Origin: Deltaproteobacteria bacterium
GTDB lineage: Bacteria > Myxococcota > UBA727 > VGSZ01
Assembly: GCA_016177705.1 (NCBI GenBank)
Contig: JACOUT010000009.1
Coordinates: 707,519 to 771,518 of the forward strand
Reading direction: 5' to 3'
Length of the DNA stretch: 64,000 bases
Made by a program: the position numbers and the translations under genes. How positions within the stretch are numbered: position 1 is the first letter of the stretch; each line of letters starts with the position of its first letter. Under the pieces are notes generated by a model. The model did no database searches. It was not told where the DNA came from and worked only from the letters and a program-made list of their open reading frames with translations. Positions 9,956 to 19,162 of the stretch are shown piece by piece.

Positions 9956-10912
9956 TCAACTCGCGGTCGCTCTCGAGGCGGCCGCCACGGTCCAGCGCAC
10001 GACCGTCAAGGCAGGATGTGAGCGCGGCGGGGGGTCCACGGGCATGGCCGCCAGGCGCTCGCGGAGCTGGCGGCGCGCGCGCAGGCCCGCCCAGGCGGTG
10101 ACCAGCGCAGCCAGCGCAAAGGCGAGGTCGAGGTCGCGGGCGAGCACGGCCCAGGCGCGCCAGCGCGGGATCGACCGCTCCACGTCGAGGTCCAGCTGCC
10201 AGACGCGGCGGCCGGCCACCCGCGCGAGCGCGTCGTCGAGCGTGGCGCCCCGTGCCACTTCCCCGAGCACGGCCGCGAGCGTGCCCGGCCGATCACCCTC
10301 GAGCAGGGAGACGGCGCGCCCAGCCTCGGCGTAGGCCAGCGCCGCCTTCGCCCGATCGGACGGGAAGCCGTCGGCCAGCGCGGCCAGCGGCAGGAGCGCG
10401 TCGGCCACGCGCGCACGCGCCAACAGCTCGAGGTCCTCGGACGAGTGCTCCCCCGCGAGCACGCGCGCGGCGCCCTCGTCGAGCCAGCGCGGCAACGGGC
10501 GCCCGCCCGCGGCCTCGCGCACACCCAGGTGGGCCAGCTCGTGCAGCAACACCTGCTCGCGCTCTTGCCGCTGCCGCGAGGCCGTCACCGCCACCACCAC
10601 CCGCCGCGTGCCCGGGTCGGCGGCGCCCGCGGCCCAGTGCGGCAGGTGCCAAGGGGGATCGAGGTCGACCGCGCCCTCAATGGACGGCAGCAGGTCGATC
10701 TGCACCGGCAGGCAGGCCTCGAGGCCGAGCCGCTCGCGCACCTCGCCCCACTGCGCGCGCGCGGTCTCTGTCAGCTCGTCGGCGAGCTGCAGGGCGCTGC
10801 CGTGGCCGGTCACGGTGACGACCGGCTCACACGGCGCGCCTCTCGCTCGGCCGGCCTGGAGCAGCCCAACCAACGCGAGCACGGCGACCAGTTGCCGAAG
10901 CAGCGACGACAC
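9956..10912 (-). CDS. MA-family (gluzincin-type) metallopeptidase, membrane anchored
   Basis: The 318-residue protein starts with a signal peptide (residues 1-26, cleavage near RARGA). The zinc-binding motif HELAH lies at 124-128 and the third ligand is probably Glu146 in DEGAA, the arrangement seen in peptidase MA-like proteins. A single hydrophobic helix near residues 268-286, followed by arginines, would anchor the C-terminus in the inner membrane with the catalytic domain in the periplasm. The gene lies 9 bp after the yggU-like gene in the operon. Its substrate is unknown. Confidence 0.75.
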   Translation of the reverse strand: MSSLLRQLVAVLALVGLLQAGRARGAPCEPVVTVTGHGSALQLADELTETARAQWGEVRERLGLEACLPVQIDLLPSIEGAVDLDPPWHLPHWAAGAADPGTRRVVVAVTASRQRQEREQVLLHELAHLGVREAAGGRPLPRWLDEGAARVLAGEHSSEDLELLARARVADALLPLAALADGFPSDRAKAALAYAEAGRAVSLLEGDRPGTLAAVLGEVARGATLDDALARVAGRRVWQLDLDVERSIPRWRAWAVLARDLDLAFALAALVTAWAGLRARRQLRERLAAMPVDPPPRSHPALTVVRWTVAAASRATAS

Positions 10913-10921
10913 CTCTTGAGG

Positions 10922-11212
10922 CTAGGCACCAGGCAGGCCGTCGACCAGCGCTCGGGCGCGCTCGGGATCGAGGCCGGTGACCGCGATCTCCTTGTGGCGC
11001 GACGACGCGCCCCGCACCACGGTGACGTCGCCCTTGCGCACGCCGAGCGCAAAGGCCAGCACCTCGATCAGGCGCGCGTTGGCCTCGCCGTCGACGGGCG
11101 GGGCGCGCACGCGCACCACCAGCGAGCCGTCGGCGGCGCGGACGACCCCCTCCTTGCTGGCGCGCGGCTTCACCTGCACCACCAGGCGCACGGCGCCGTC
11201 GACCACTTTCAC
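10922..11212 (-). CDS. yggU: YggU/DUF167 family protein
   Basis: The 96-residue protein matches the DUF167 family along its whole length: LVVQVKPRASKEGV near the N-terminus, then the central VRVRAPPVDGEANARLIE and the segment VVRGASSRHKEIAV. The molecular function of the family is not established. In many bacteria yggU is next to yggS, proC and divIVA or yggT, and that neighbourhood is preserved here (7 bp from divIVA). Confidence 0.9.
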   Translation of the reverse strand: MKVVDGAVRLVVQVKPRASKEGVVRAADGSLVVRVRAPPVDGEANARLIEVLAFALGVRKGDVTVVRGASSRHKEIAVTGLDPERARALVDGLPGA

Positions 11213-11219
11213 GGCGCTG

Positions 11220-11777
11220 CTAGCGGTTCTGCAAGCGGGAGGGGTCTTGGGCCTCGACGGTGGCGACCGGCGCCGGGCGCTTGCGCATCACCGCCAGGTT
11301 CTCCTCCACCTTGGGCTGCTGCGCCTCGTCGGCCTCGGCGACCTCGACCAGCCGCTGGTGGGTGTTCAGCAGGCCGCGCAGCTGCGCCAGGAACTGCGCC
11401 CGCTGTCGCTTGGCCTCGGAGATGTCGGCGAGCAGCTCGGTGAGGCGCTGCTGGGCCGACTCCTTGATGCGCTCGGCCTCGAGCTCGGCGCGGCCGAGGA
11501 TGATGTCGGCCTCCTTGTCGGCGGCGCGCTTGATCTCCTCGGTGACCCGCTGCGCCGTGATCATGGTCTCCTTGAGGGCCTCCTCGCGCGCGCGGTAGTC
11601 CTCGACCAGCCGGCGCAGCGTGCGCTGCTCTTCCTTGAGCTCGTTGTTCTCGCGGATCAACCGCTCGACCTCCGCGGCCACGGCCGTCAGGAAGCCGTCG
11701 ACCTCGACCTTGTCGAGGCCCCCGCCGAAGCGGGTGCGGAAGCGCTGCTGCTGGATGTCGAGGGGCGTGATGGCCAT
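11220..11777 (-). CDS. divIVA: DivIVA-domain cell-pole/division scaffold protein
   Basis: This 185-residue protein begins ITPLDIQQQRFRTRFGGGLD, the short N-terminal DivIVA membrane-binding motif, followed by VEVDGFLTAVAAEVERL. From residue ~35 to 145 it is a heptad-rich coiled coil. DivIVA proteins bind negatively curved membrane at poles and septa and recruit partners. The last 35 residues look disordered. Its place between proC and yggU follows the classical yggS-proC-divIVA neighbourhood. In Myxococcota it may be a polarity rather than a division factor. Confidence 0.9.
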   Translation of the reverse strand: MAITPLDIQQQRFRTRFGGGLDKVEVDGFLTAVAAEVERLIRENNELKEEQRTLRRLVEDYRAREEALKETMITAQRVTEEIKRAADKEADIILGRAELEAERIKESAQQRLTELLADISEAKRQRAQFLAQLRGLLNTHQRLVEVAEADEAQQPKVEENLAVMRKRPAPVATVEAQDPSRLQNR

Positions 11778-11798
11778 GGGGAGAGTCTCTCCAAAAGC

Positions 11799-12578
11799 TC
11801 AGCCGTGCGCCAGTTCCCGGGCGCGCGCGACGGCCGATCGCACCGCCTCTTGGTAGGCGGCGCGCACGCCGCGCGCCTCGAGCGCGGCCAGGCCTGCGGC
11901 GGTGGTGCCGGCCGGCGAGGTCACCTCGGCCCGCAGCTCCGCAGGCTCGACGCCGTCCTCGAGCCGCGCGGCCCCGGCGCGCAGCGCGCCCGCGGCGTAG
12001 GCGAGGGCGTCCTGGCGCGGCAGGCCGGCCTCCACGCCGGCGTCGACCATTGCCTCGACGGCCAAGAGCAAGAACGCCGGGCCGGACGCCGCCACCCCCG
12101 TGACGACGTGCAACCACGCCTCGTCCGGTACCTCGCGCACGGACCCGACGGGGGTGAAGGCCTCGGCGAGGCGGACGAGGTCGCGCTCGCGCTCGGCCTT
12201 GGGCCCGAGCAGCACGGCAGTGGTCGACACCCCACGCGCGGCGCCGATGTTTGGCATCGCTCGGGCGGTCGGGCCGTCGTAAGGCAGCGCCGCCACCGGC
12301 ACGCCGGCTGCGCAGGAGACCACCAGCGCCCCCACCGGCGCCCGCGCCGCCACTTGCCGGCACGTCGCCGCCGTCACCTTGGGCTTGACCGCCAGCACCA
12401 CCACGTCCGCACCGGCGACCGCCGGGCCGGGCTCGAGGTGTGTCTCGGCGCGGCCGACGAAGCGCGCCAGCTTCTCGGCGTGGCGATCGCACAAAGAGGT
12501 TTCTACGCCACGAGCCACGAGCCCGTCCGCGAGCGCTCCTCCAAGTCCACCGACGCCAATAATCGCTACTTTCACCAT
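11799..12578 (-). CDS. proC: Pyrroline-5-carboxylate reductase
   Basis: The 259-residue protein has the N-terminal NAD(P)-binding Rossmann motif AIIGVGGLGGAL, a central VVLAVKP strand, and a C-terminal helical dimerisation domain containing VTSPAGTTAAGLAALE, close to the ProC signature. It catalyses the last step of proline synthesis. It follows yggS by 3 bp in the same direction, the conserved yggS-proC pairing. Family length is ~260-275 residues, so it appears complete. Confidence 0.92.
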   Translation of the reverse strand: MVKVAIIGVGGLGGALADGLVARGVETSLCDRHAEKLARFVGRAETHLEPGPAVAGADVVVLAVKPKVTAATCRQVAARAPVGALVVSCAAGVPVAALPYDGPTARAMPNIGAARGVSTTAVLLGPKAERERDLVRLAEAFTPVGSVREVPDEAWLHVVTGVAASGPAFLLLAVEAMVDAGVEAGLPRQDALAYAAGALRAGAARLEDGVEPAELRAEVTSPAGTTAAGLAALEARGVRAAYQEAVRSAVARARELAHG

Positions 12579-12581
12579 TGG

Positions 12582-13292
12582 TTATCCAGCTTTCCTCATG
12601 CGTTCCCCAAAGATGGCACTGCCGACGCGCACGAGCGTGGCACCCTCCGCGATGGCCTCGCGAAAATCGTCGCTCATGCCCATCGACAGCTCGGGCAGGT
12701 CCGGGCAGAGCCGATCGCGCAGCAGGCGCACGGCGCGAAAGGCCGCGCGGCTGGCCTCGGCGCCCCCGAGGCTCGGCGGCGGCATGGCCATCAGCCCGCG
12801 CACGCGTAGCTCCTCGAACCTCCGAAGCGCATCCAGCTCGGCGCGCAGCTCCGCTTCGCTGAAGCCGTTCTTCGACTGCTCGCCCCACAGCGACACCTGC
12901 AAGAGGACGTCGAGCGGGTGCTTCGCGCGTGCCGCCAGCGCCGCGGCCTGCTCGCGCGAGCCGACCCCATGGACCAACGCCGCCCCAGCAATTTCGCGCG
13001 CGTTGCTCCCCTGCACGCGACCGATGAAGTGCCACTCGAGGGTGTCGCCGAGGGCGCCGAGCTCCCGGCGCTTGTCGCGCAGCTCTTTGGCGTAGTTCTC
13101 ACCAAAGGCCCGCTGCCCGGCCGCCGCCGCGGCCGCTATGGCGCTCGCCGGGTGGCCTTTGGTGACCGCGACCAGGCGCACCGAGCTCAGGGGGCGCCCC
13201 GCCACCAGGCATGCCTCGGCGATAGCGCCCCGCACCGTGCTCAGGCGCTCCGCGATTGCTCTCGCGGCGTCGGGCGCAGGGGCCGGCGTCAC
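12582..13292 (-). CDS. yggS: YggS-family pyridoxal-phosphate homeostasis protein
   Basis: The 236-residue protein is a single-domain PLP-binding TIM barrel of the PLPBP/YggS family. Lys45 in VAVTKGHPAS is the expected Schiff-base lysine. RAFGENYAKEL, EWHFIGRVQGSN and ELSMGMSDDFREAI are family hallmarks. It buffers PLP and affects amino-acid metabolism rather than catalysing a known reaction. The GTG start at 13292 overlaps the maf stop (GTGA). Confidence 0.93.
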   Translation of the reverse strand: MTPAPAPDAARAIAERLSTVRGAIAEACLVAGRPLSSVRLVAVTKGHPASAIAAAAAAGQRAFGENYAKELRDKRRELGALGDTLEWHFIGRVQGSNAREIAGAALVHGVGSREQAAALAARAKHPLDVLLQVSLWGEQSKNGFSEAELRAELDALRRFEELRVRGLMAMPPPSLGGAEASRAAFRAVRLLRDRLCPDLPELSMGMSDDFREAIAEGATLVRVGSAIFGERMRKAG

Positions 13293-13846
13293 GGCGAGAC
13301 CTCGCGAATGGCCGCCAGCACCTCCGCGAGGGGCAGGCCGACCACGTTGGTGTAGGAGCCGTTCAAGCGGTCGATGAGCGCCCCGCCGAGCCCCTGGATG
13401 CCGTAGGCGCCGGCTTTGTCGAGCGGCTCGCCGGTGGAGACGTAGCCGAAGATCTCGGGCGGCGACAGCGCGCGAAACCAGACCTCGGTCTTCACCACCG
13501 TGGCGAGCCGCTCGCGGCCTCGGCGCACGCAGAAGCCGGTCAGCACCTCGTGCTGGCGACCCGACAGGCGCGTGAGCATGGCGGCGGCGTCCTCGAGGTC
13601 GAGGGGCTTGCCGAGCGCAAGGCCGTCGAGCACCACCGCCGTGTCGGCGGCTACCACCGTCTCGGACGATTGCACGGTGGAGGCCTTCTCGATGGCCAGA
13701 CGCAGCACCATCGCGGCCGCGGGCTCGCCGTCGCGCGGCGCCTCATCGACCTCCGGCGGGCACACCTCGACGTGCAGCCCGGCCGCGAGCAGAAGCTCGC
13801 GCCGACGAGGCGAGCGAGACGCCAGCAGCACGCGCATGGCGCGCAT
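13289..13846 (-). CDS. maf: Maf-family nucleotide pyrophosphatase
   Basis: The protein has 185 residues from the ATG at 13846; an alternative ATG lies 9 bp downstream. It opens VLLASRSPRRRELL, the Maf signature, and contains VVAADTAVVLDG and YVSTGEPLDKAGAYGIQG, including the acidic catalytic region. Maf proteins hydrolyse non-canonical nucleoside triphosphates such as dTTP/UTP analogues. It appears to be the first gene of the operon that runs down to 3784. The frame stays open further upstream but without coding features. Confidence 0.9.
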   Translation of the reverse strand: MRAMRVLLASRSPRRRELLLAAGLHVEVCPPEVDEAPRDGEPAAAMVLRLAIEKASTVQSSETVVAADTAVVLDGLALGKPLDLEDAAAMLTRLSGRQHEVLTGFCVRRGRERLATVVKTEVWFRALSPPEIFGYVSTGEPLDKAGAYGIQGLGGALIDRLNGSYTNVVGLPLAEVLAAIREVSP

Positions 13847-13956
13847 GGTGCCTGCACCGCGCCGTGAACGCAAAAGGCGACCCGACGCACCAAACAGGTC
13901 GACGGACGCGGGCTGGGCGGCTTGACCCGAGGCCCCGGTCCTGGGAAGGTGGAGGC

Positions 13957-14613
13957 ATGCAGCGCTGGCGCACCGCGGCACCGGTTCATCTCTTGGCTGC
14001 TCTGCTGGCCATGGCGGGCGGCGTCGCGCTCGCGCAGGGGGCAGCGGACGCGCCCAAGGGCGACACCCCCGAGGCCCCTGCCCGCGAGGACGCGGCTGAC
14101 GACCCGGCGGCGCAGGTCGCGCCCGGCCGGTACGTCGATGTCGCACAAGAGAACGTCGGCGCCATGCGCGTGGCGCTCTCCAAGGGCCTCGAGGAGCTGA
14201 AGATGGCGCGCGAGAAGCGCGACGCCGTCGAGCTGACCTGCGTCAACGAGAACGTCACCGCCATGAAGGGCATCCTTCGCGTCGCCGAGGACTCGGTGGT
14301 GGCCCTGCAAGAGGCCATGTCGGCCAACGACTCCGAGCGCGGCCGCTACGAGTTCCGCAAGATCCACGTCTCCAAGCGCAAGATGGACGAGCTGCTCACC
14401 GCCGCCATCAACTGCGCGGGCGCCGACGTCACCTCGTCGAACACGTCGGTGACGATGGAGGTCGACCCCGACCTCGCCAACATCGACCCGTACTACGGCG
14501 ACACGTCGTTCTTCTTCGATCCGACCACCGCGCTCGTCGAGGGCTCGACCGGCATCGTGCAGGAAGAAGACCCGCCGAACGTGCGCCCGCCGAACGCGAC
14601 CACCACCATCTGA
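13957..14613 (+). CDS. Secreted protein of unknown function
   Basis: The 218-residue protein begins with a clear signal peptide (hydrophobic LLAALLAMAGGVALAQG, cleavage near residue 28). A good Shine-Dalgarno (GGAAGGTGGAGG) precedes the ATG at 13957. The mature part starts with an acidic Pro/Ala-rich linker. A helical region follows (about residues 60-150) with two cysteines that could form a disulfide. The tail is Thr/Asn-rich. No known domain is recognised. It is convergent with the rhomboid gene, and both stop codons lie inside one hairpin. Confidence 0.7.
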   Translation: MQRWRTAAPVHLLAALLAMAGGVALAQGAADAPKGDTPEAPAREDAADDPAAQVAPGRYVDVAQENVGAMRVALSKGLEELKMAREKRDAVELTCVNENVTAMKGILRVAEDSVVALQEAMSANDSERGRYEFRKIHVSKRKMDELLTAAINCAGADVTSSNTSVTMEVDPDLANIDPYYGDTSFFFDPTTALVEGSTGIVQEEDPPNVRPPNATTTI

Positions 14614-14628
14614 GCCGGCTGCGGCTCA
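14611..14628. terminator. Hairpin carrying both convergent stop codons
   Basis: A perfect 7-bp inverted repeat TGAGCCG/CGGCTCA with a 4-nt loop spans 14611-14628. The TGA of the secreted-protein gene is the first arm, and the stop of the rhomboid gene (read on the minus strand) is the other. It has no T-tract. It may act as a compact bidirectional terminator. Confidence 0.4.
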
Positions 14629-15351
14629 GTGAACCCACTTGTCCGGGCCCTTGGGCACGATGGTCAGGCGCGGCTTCTTCTTGAGGCGGAGCGCGACCAG
14701 CGCGTCGTCGACGAACAGGCCGATCCGCTGCCGTCGCGCCAGCACCAGCCAGGCGAGCGCGCCGAAGACGATGCCGCCGAAGTGCGCCGCTGCCGAGATC
14801 TCGGAGACGCTGACGGCGTCGAGCATCCACATGGCGATGGCGAAGGTGATGAGCCAGATGCCCTTCACCGGCGCCACCATGAACAGCAGCACGTCGCGGT
14901 TGCGGTTGAACAGCGCCCAGGTGACCACCACGGCCTCACAGGCACCCGAGACGCCGATGGCCGCGCCGATGCCGATGTGCAGCAGGCTGGCAGCCACCAC
15001 CGCCACGCCGCCGGCGATGACGCCGAGCAGCACGAACAGCAGGAAGCGCCACGGGCCCCAGCGCTGCTCGAGGTCGCGCCCGAAGAAGAACAGCATCATG
15101 GCGTTGATCACCAGGTGCATCGGGTTGTTCAGGCTGTGGATCAACCCGTAGGAGGCGAGGCGCCAGACCTCGCCGGCGAGCACGTCCTCGGTGCGCAGAG
15201 ACATGCCATCGAAGACGAAGGCGACGCCCTGCACGAAGTGAAACGAGAAGCCGTACGCCAGCTGCAGCACGAGGAGCGCGAGCAGGAGCCCGAGCACGGC
15301 CCGCGTGGGCGCCCAGGCGCTGCGCGGGAAGCGACTGCCGACGTTGACCAT
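14626..15351 (-). CDS. Rhomboid-family intramembrane serine protease
   Basis: The 241-residue protein has about six hydrophobic segments. The rhomboid catalytic dyad is visible as Ser135 in GVSGA (family motif GxSG) and His190 in AAHFGG. The first part contains WRLASYGLIHSLNNPMHLVINAMMLFFFG, including the conserved HL..N region of TM2. Rhomboids cleave transmembrane helices of other proteins in the inner membrane. A basic cytosolic tail follows the last helix. Substrates are unknown, but a MYXO-CTERM protein elsewhere in the window shows that tail-processed surface proteins occur here. Confidence 0.9.
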   Translation of the reverse strand: MVNVGSRFPRSAWAPTRAVLGLLLALLVLQLAYGFSFHFVQGVAFVFDGMSLRTEDVLAGEVWRLASYGLIHSLNNPMHLVINAMMLFFFGRDLEQRWGPWRFLLFVLLGVIAGGVAVVAASLLHIGIGAAIGVSGACEAVVVTWALFNRNRDVLLFMVAPVKGIWLITFAIAMWMLDAVSVSEISAAAHFGGIVFGALAWLVLARRQRIGLFVDDALVALRLKKKPRLTIVPKGPDKWVH

Positions 15352-15399
15352 GGCTCACTCTAGCAGCCCCTCGCCCGGCCGGCTGCCGCACGCGCCCGC

Positions 15400-15428
15400 T
15401 TGGCACGCCCACGCACCCGCGCTACGGT
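15400..15428 (+). promoter_or_regulatory. Candidate sigma70-type promoter of greA
   Basis: TTGGCA at 15400-15405 and TACGGT at 15423-15428 are separated by exactly 17 bp. This leaves a leader of ~23 nt carrying GAGGA upstream of the greA ATG. Confidence 0.55.
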
Positions 15429-15457
15429 CTGCCCTCCCCGACCACTCGAGGATCCGT

Positions 15458-15952
15458 ATGAACGACACGGTGCCCATGACCGTCGACGGCCACAAGGCGC
15501 TCAAGGACGAGCTGGCCCGCCTCAAGGCCCACGACCGCCCCGCCATCATCGCCCAGATCGAGGAGGCGCGCGGCCACGGCGACATCTCGGAGAACGCCGA
15601 GTATCACGCCGCCAAGGAGCGACAGGGCCACATCGAGGGGCGCATCGCGCTGCTCGAGGGCAAGCTCTCTCGCGCGCGCGTCATCGACACCTCCAAGCTG
15701 TCCGGCGACAAGGTGGTGTTTGGCGCCACCGTCACGGTGGTGGACGCCGACACCGAGGACAAAGCCACCTACACCATCGTCGGCGACGACGAGACCAACA
15801 TCGAGAAGAAGCGCATCGGCATCAGCACGCCGGTGGCGCGCGGCCTGATCGGCAAGTCGGTGGGCGACGAGGCCGAGGTCAAGACGCCCAAGGGCACCAA
15901 GACGCTCGAGATCGTCAAAGTCGAGTTCGGCGGATCCGCACAGGGTGGCTGA
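15458..15952 (+). CDS. greA: Transcription elongation factor GreA
   Basis: The 164-residue protein has the two-part Gre architecture: an N-terminal coiled-coil finger with the acidic tip motif GDISENAEYH (41-50), and a C-terminal FKBP-like domain containing IGISTPVARGLIGKSVGDE. It stimulates transcript cleavage by backtracked RNA polymerase. The ATG at 15458 follows GAGGA at a good distance and a plausible -35/-10 pair. The length is a few residues above the usual ~158 because of a short C-terminal extension. Confidence 0.95.
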   Translation: MNDTVPMTVDGHKALKDELARLKAHDRPAIIAQIEEARGHGDISENAEYHAAKERQGHIEGRIALLEGKLSRARVIDTSKLSGDKVVFGATVTVVDADTEDKATYTIVGDDETNIEKKRIGISTPVARGLIGKSVGDEAEVKTPKGTKTLEIVKVEFGGSAQGG

Positions 15953-15970
15953 ACAGCGTTGGGCGGCTGA

Positions 15971-17692
<1,722 letters not shown>

Positions 17693-17709
17693 CGGTCCTC
17701 CGCGCGCCG

Positions 17710-17727
17710 AGGATACTTCGCTATGCT
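17710..17727. promoter_or_regulatory. Divergent -10 elements between kinase and zinc-ribbon/PEGA gene
   Basis: TATCCT on the minus strand (17710-17715) serves the kinase, and TATGCT on the plus strand (17722-17727) lies 7 nt before the GTG at 17735. The two boxes are only 6 bp apart, so the two promoters probably compete or share regulation. Confidence 0.4.
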
Positions 17728-17734
17728 CACGGGC

Positions 17735-19162
17735 GTGAAGATTTGCCCCGACTGCCAGGAGCGCTACGCCGACGACGTCGACGTGTGCCAAAACGACGGC
17801 GAGGAGCTGGTCGATCTGCCCGAGGAGCTGTCGGGCAACCCGGCGCTGCCGCAGCCGCAGTCGGCGTCGCCGACGGACCGCACCTCCATGCTCGACCTCG
17901 AGGCGCTCGAGGCCAAGCGCGCCGCGCGCCAGCAGCAAAAGGAGGCCGAGGCCGCCGCCGAGGAGGAGGCGGGCGCCGACGACGAGACGCCGCCGCCGGT
18001 GGAGCCGCTCGAGCGCGACGCTGAGGCCACCGGCACGCTGCAGCAGAAGAACGCGCGCAAGCGGCGCGAGGCTTCACGAGTGGCAGCGGCGCCGCGGGAG
18101 CCGACCAGGCGCGGCGAGGCGACCTCCGACAGCGGCGGCGACGTCGGCGACGCGGACGCGCCGGAGCCGGCCCGCGCCGAGGAGCCGACCGGCCAGACGC
18201 GCGCGCGATCCACGCGCACGGGGCTGTCGCGCACCGGCCTGTCGCGCGCCAACACGAACGTGGGGGGCGGCACACGCACCGGCGCTCGCCGACCCGAGCG
18301 CACGAGGCACGGCGACGAGGAGGAAGCGCCGAGCGCGGCGACGCGCCAGCGGCCAGTCCGAGACGGTGCGAGCGGCGGCTCGCGCGGCGTGCGCGTCGCG
18401 GCGCTGACGGTGATCGCGCTGTGCCTGGTGGTCGGCGGCATCATCGCGGTCGCGCGCAACACCGCGGTCTTGACGGTCACGACGGTGCCGCCCGGCGCCA
18501 CCGTCAAGCTCGACGGCGAGCTCTTGGGCATTTCGCCCATCCAGAAGCGCCTACGTACCGGCTCACACCTGGTGGAGCTGGAGCTCGACGGCTTCCTGCC
18601 GTTCAAGGAGGTGGTCGACCTGCCCGCGGGCGGCCTGCCCTACCTGCAGCCCCTGCAGAAGCGCCCGCCGCCACCGCCGCCGCCGCCCACCCCCGCCCAG
18701 ATCGCCGCCGACCTGGCCGCCCACGCCAAGCAGCTGCTCGACAACGGCGACCTCGACGCCGCTAAGGAGCGCGCCGACGAGGCCGCCAAGCTCGACCCCA
18801 CGCAGGCAGCGGTGACGGAGATCGGCGCGGCCGTCGCCGCCGCCCTCAAGAAGCGCGACGCCGATCGCGCCGCCGCCGCCGCCAACGCCGGCCGCGAGCA
18901 GCAGTTGCGCCAGGCGCGGGTGCTCTTGGCCGAAGGTCGCCAGCTCTACGAGAAGGGGCGGCTCGGCGACGCCAAGGGCAAGCTCTACCAGTCGCTGCAG
19001 CACGACGCGCACAACCCCGAGCCGCACCGCGTGCTGAGCCGGATCTTCAACCGCGAGGATCAGGTCGACAAGGTGCGCTACCACCTGCAGCGCTACCTCG
19101 AGCTGGGCGGCCAGGACGCGGACTTCAAGGTGCGGGAGTGGCTCAAGGAACACCCACCCTGA
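17735..19162 (+). CDS. Zinc-ribbon / TM / PEGA / TPR membrane protein
   Basis: The protein has 475 residues. It opens with a short zinc-ribbon-like motif CPDCQERYADDVDVCQNDG, the usual beginning of myxobacterial signalling proteins. The ATG at 17723 would lie inside a -10 box, so the GTG at 17735 is chosen. A long acidic/basic low-complexity region (50-215) precedes a TM helix (VAALTVIALCLVVGGIIAVA). Next come a PEGA domain (TTVPPGATVKLDGELLG ... HLVELELDGF), an 8-Pro stretch and a C-terminal TPR-like helical domain. It probably senses or scaffolds at the envelope. It is divergent from the kinase gene, which suggests a kinase-substrate relationship. Confidence 0.8.
   Translation: MKICPDCQERYADDVDVCQNDGEELVDLPEELSGNPALPQPQSASPTDRTSMLDLEALEAKRAARQQQKEAEAAAEEEAGADDETPPPVEPLERDAEATGTLQQKNARKRREASRVAAAPREPTRRGEATSDSGGDVGDADAPEPARAEEPTGQTRARSTRTGLSRTGLSRANTNVGGGTRTGARRPERTRHGDEEEAPSAATRQRPVRDGASGGSRGVRVAALTVIALCLVVGGIIAVARNTAVLTVTTVPPGATVKLDGELLGISPIQKRLRTGSHLVELELDGFLPFKEVVDLPAGGLPYLQPLQKRPPPPPPPPTPAQIAADLAAHAKQLLDNGDLDAAKERADEAAKLDPTQAAVTEIGAAVAAALKKRDADRAAAAANAGREQQLRQARVLLAEGRQLYEKGRLGDAKGKLYQSLQHDAHNPEPHRVLSRIFNREDQVDKVRYHLQRYLELGGQDADFKVREWLKEHPP

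Noticed and set aside
4584..10334. Very long plus-strand open frame (1916 codons) antisense to the giant TPR gene
   Set aside because: It is an artefact of GC-rich codon use on the opposite strand. Its translation is rich in Arg, His and Gln without domains, while the minus strand has clear TPR units and a consistent operon.
17723..17734. ATG start for the zinc-ribbon/PEGA protein
   Set aside because: This ATG lies inside the TATGCT box; the GTG at 17735 has leaderless spacing and starts directly at the zinc-ribbon motif.
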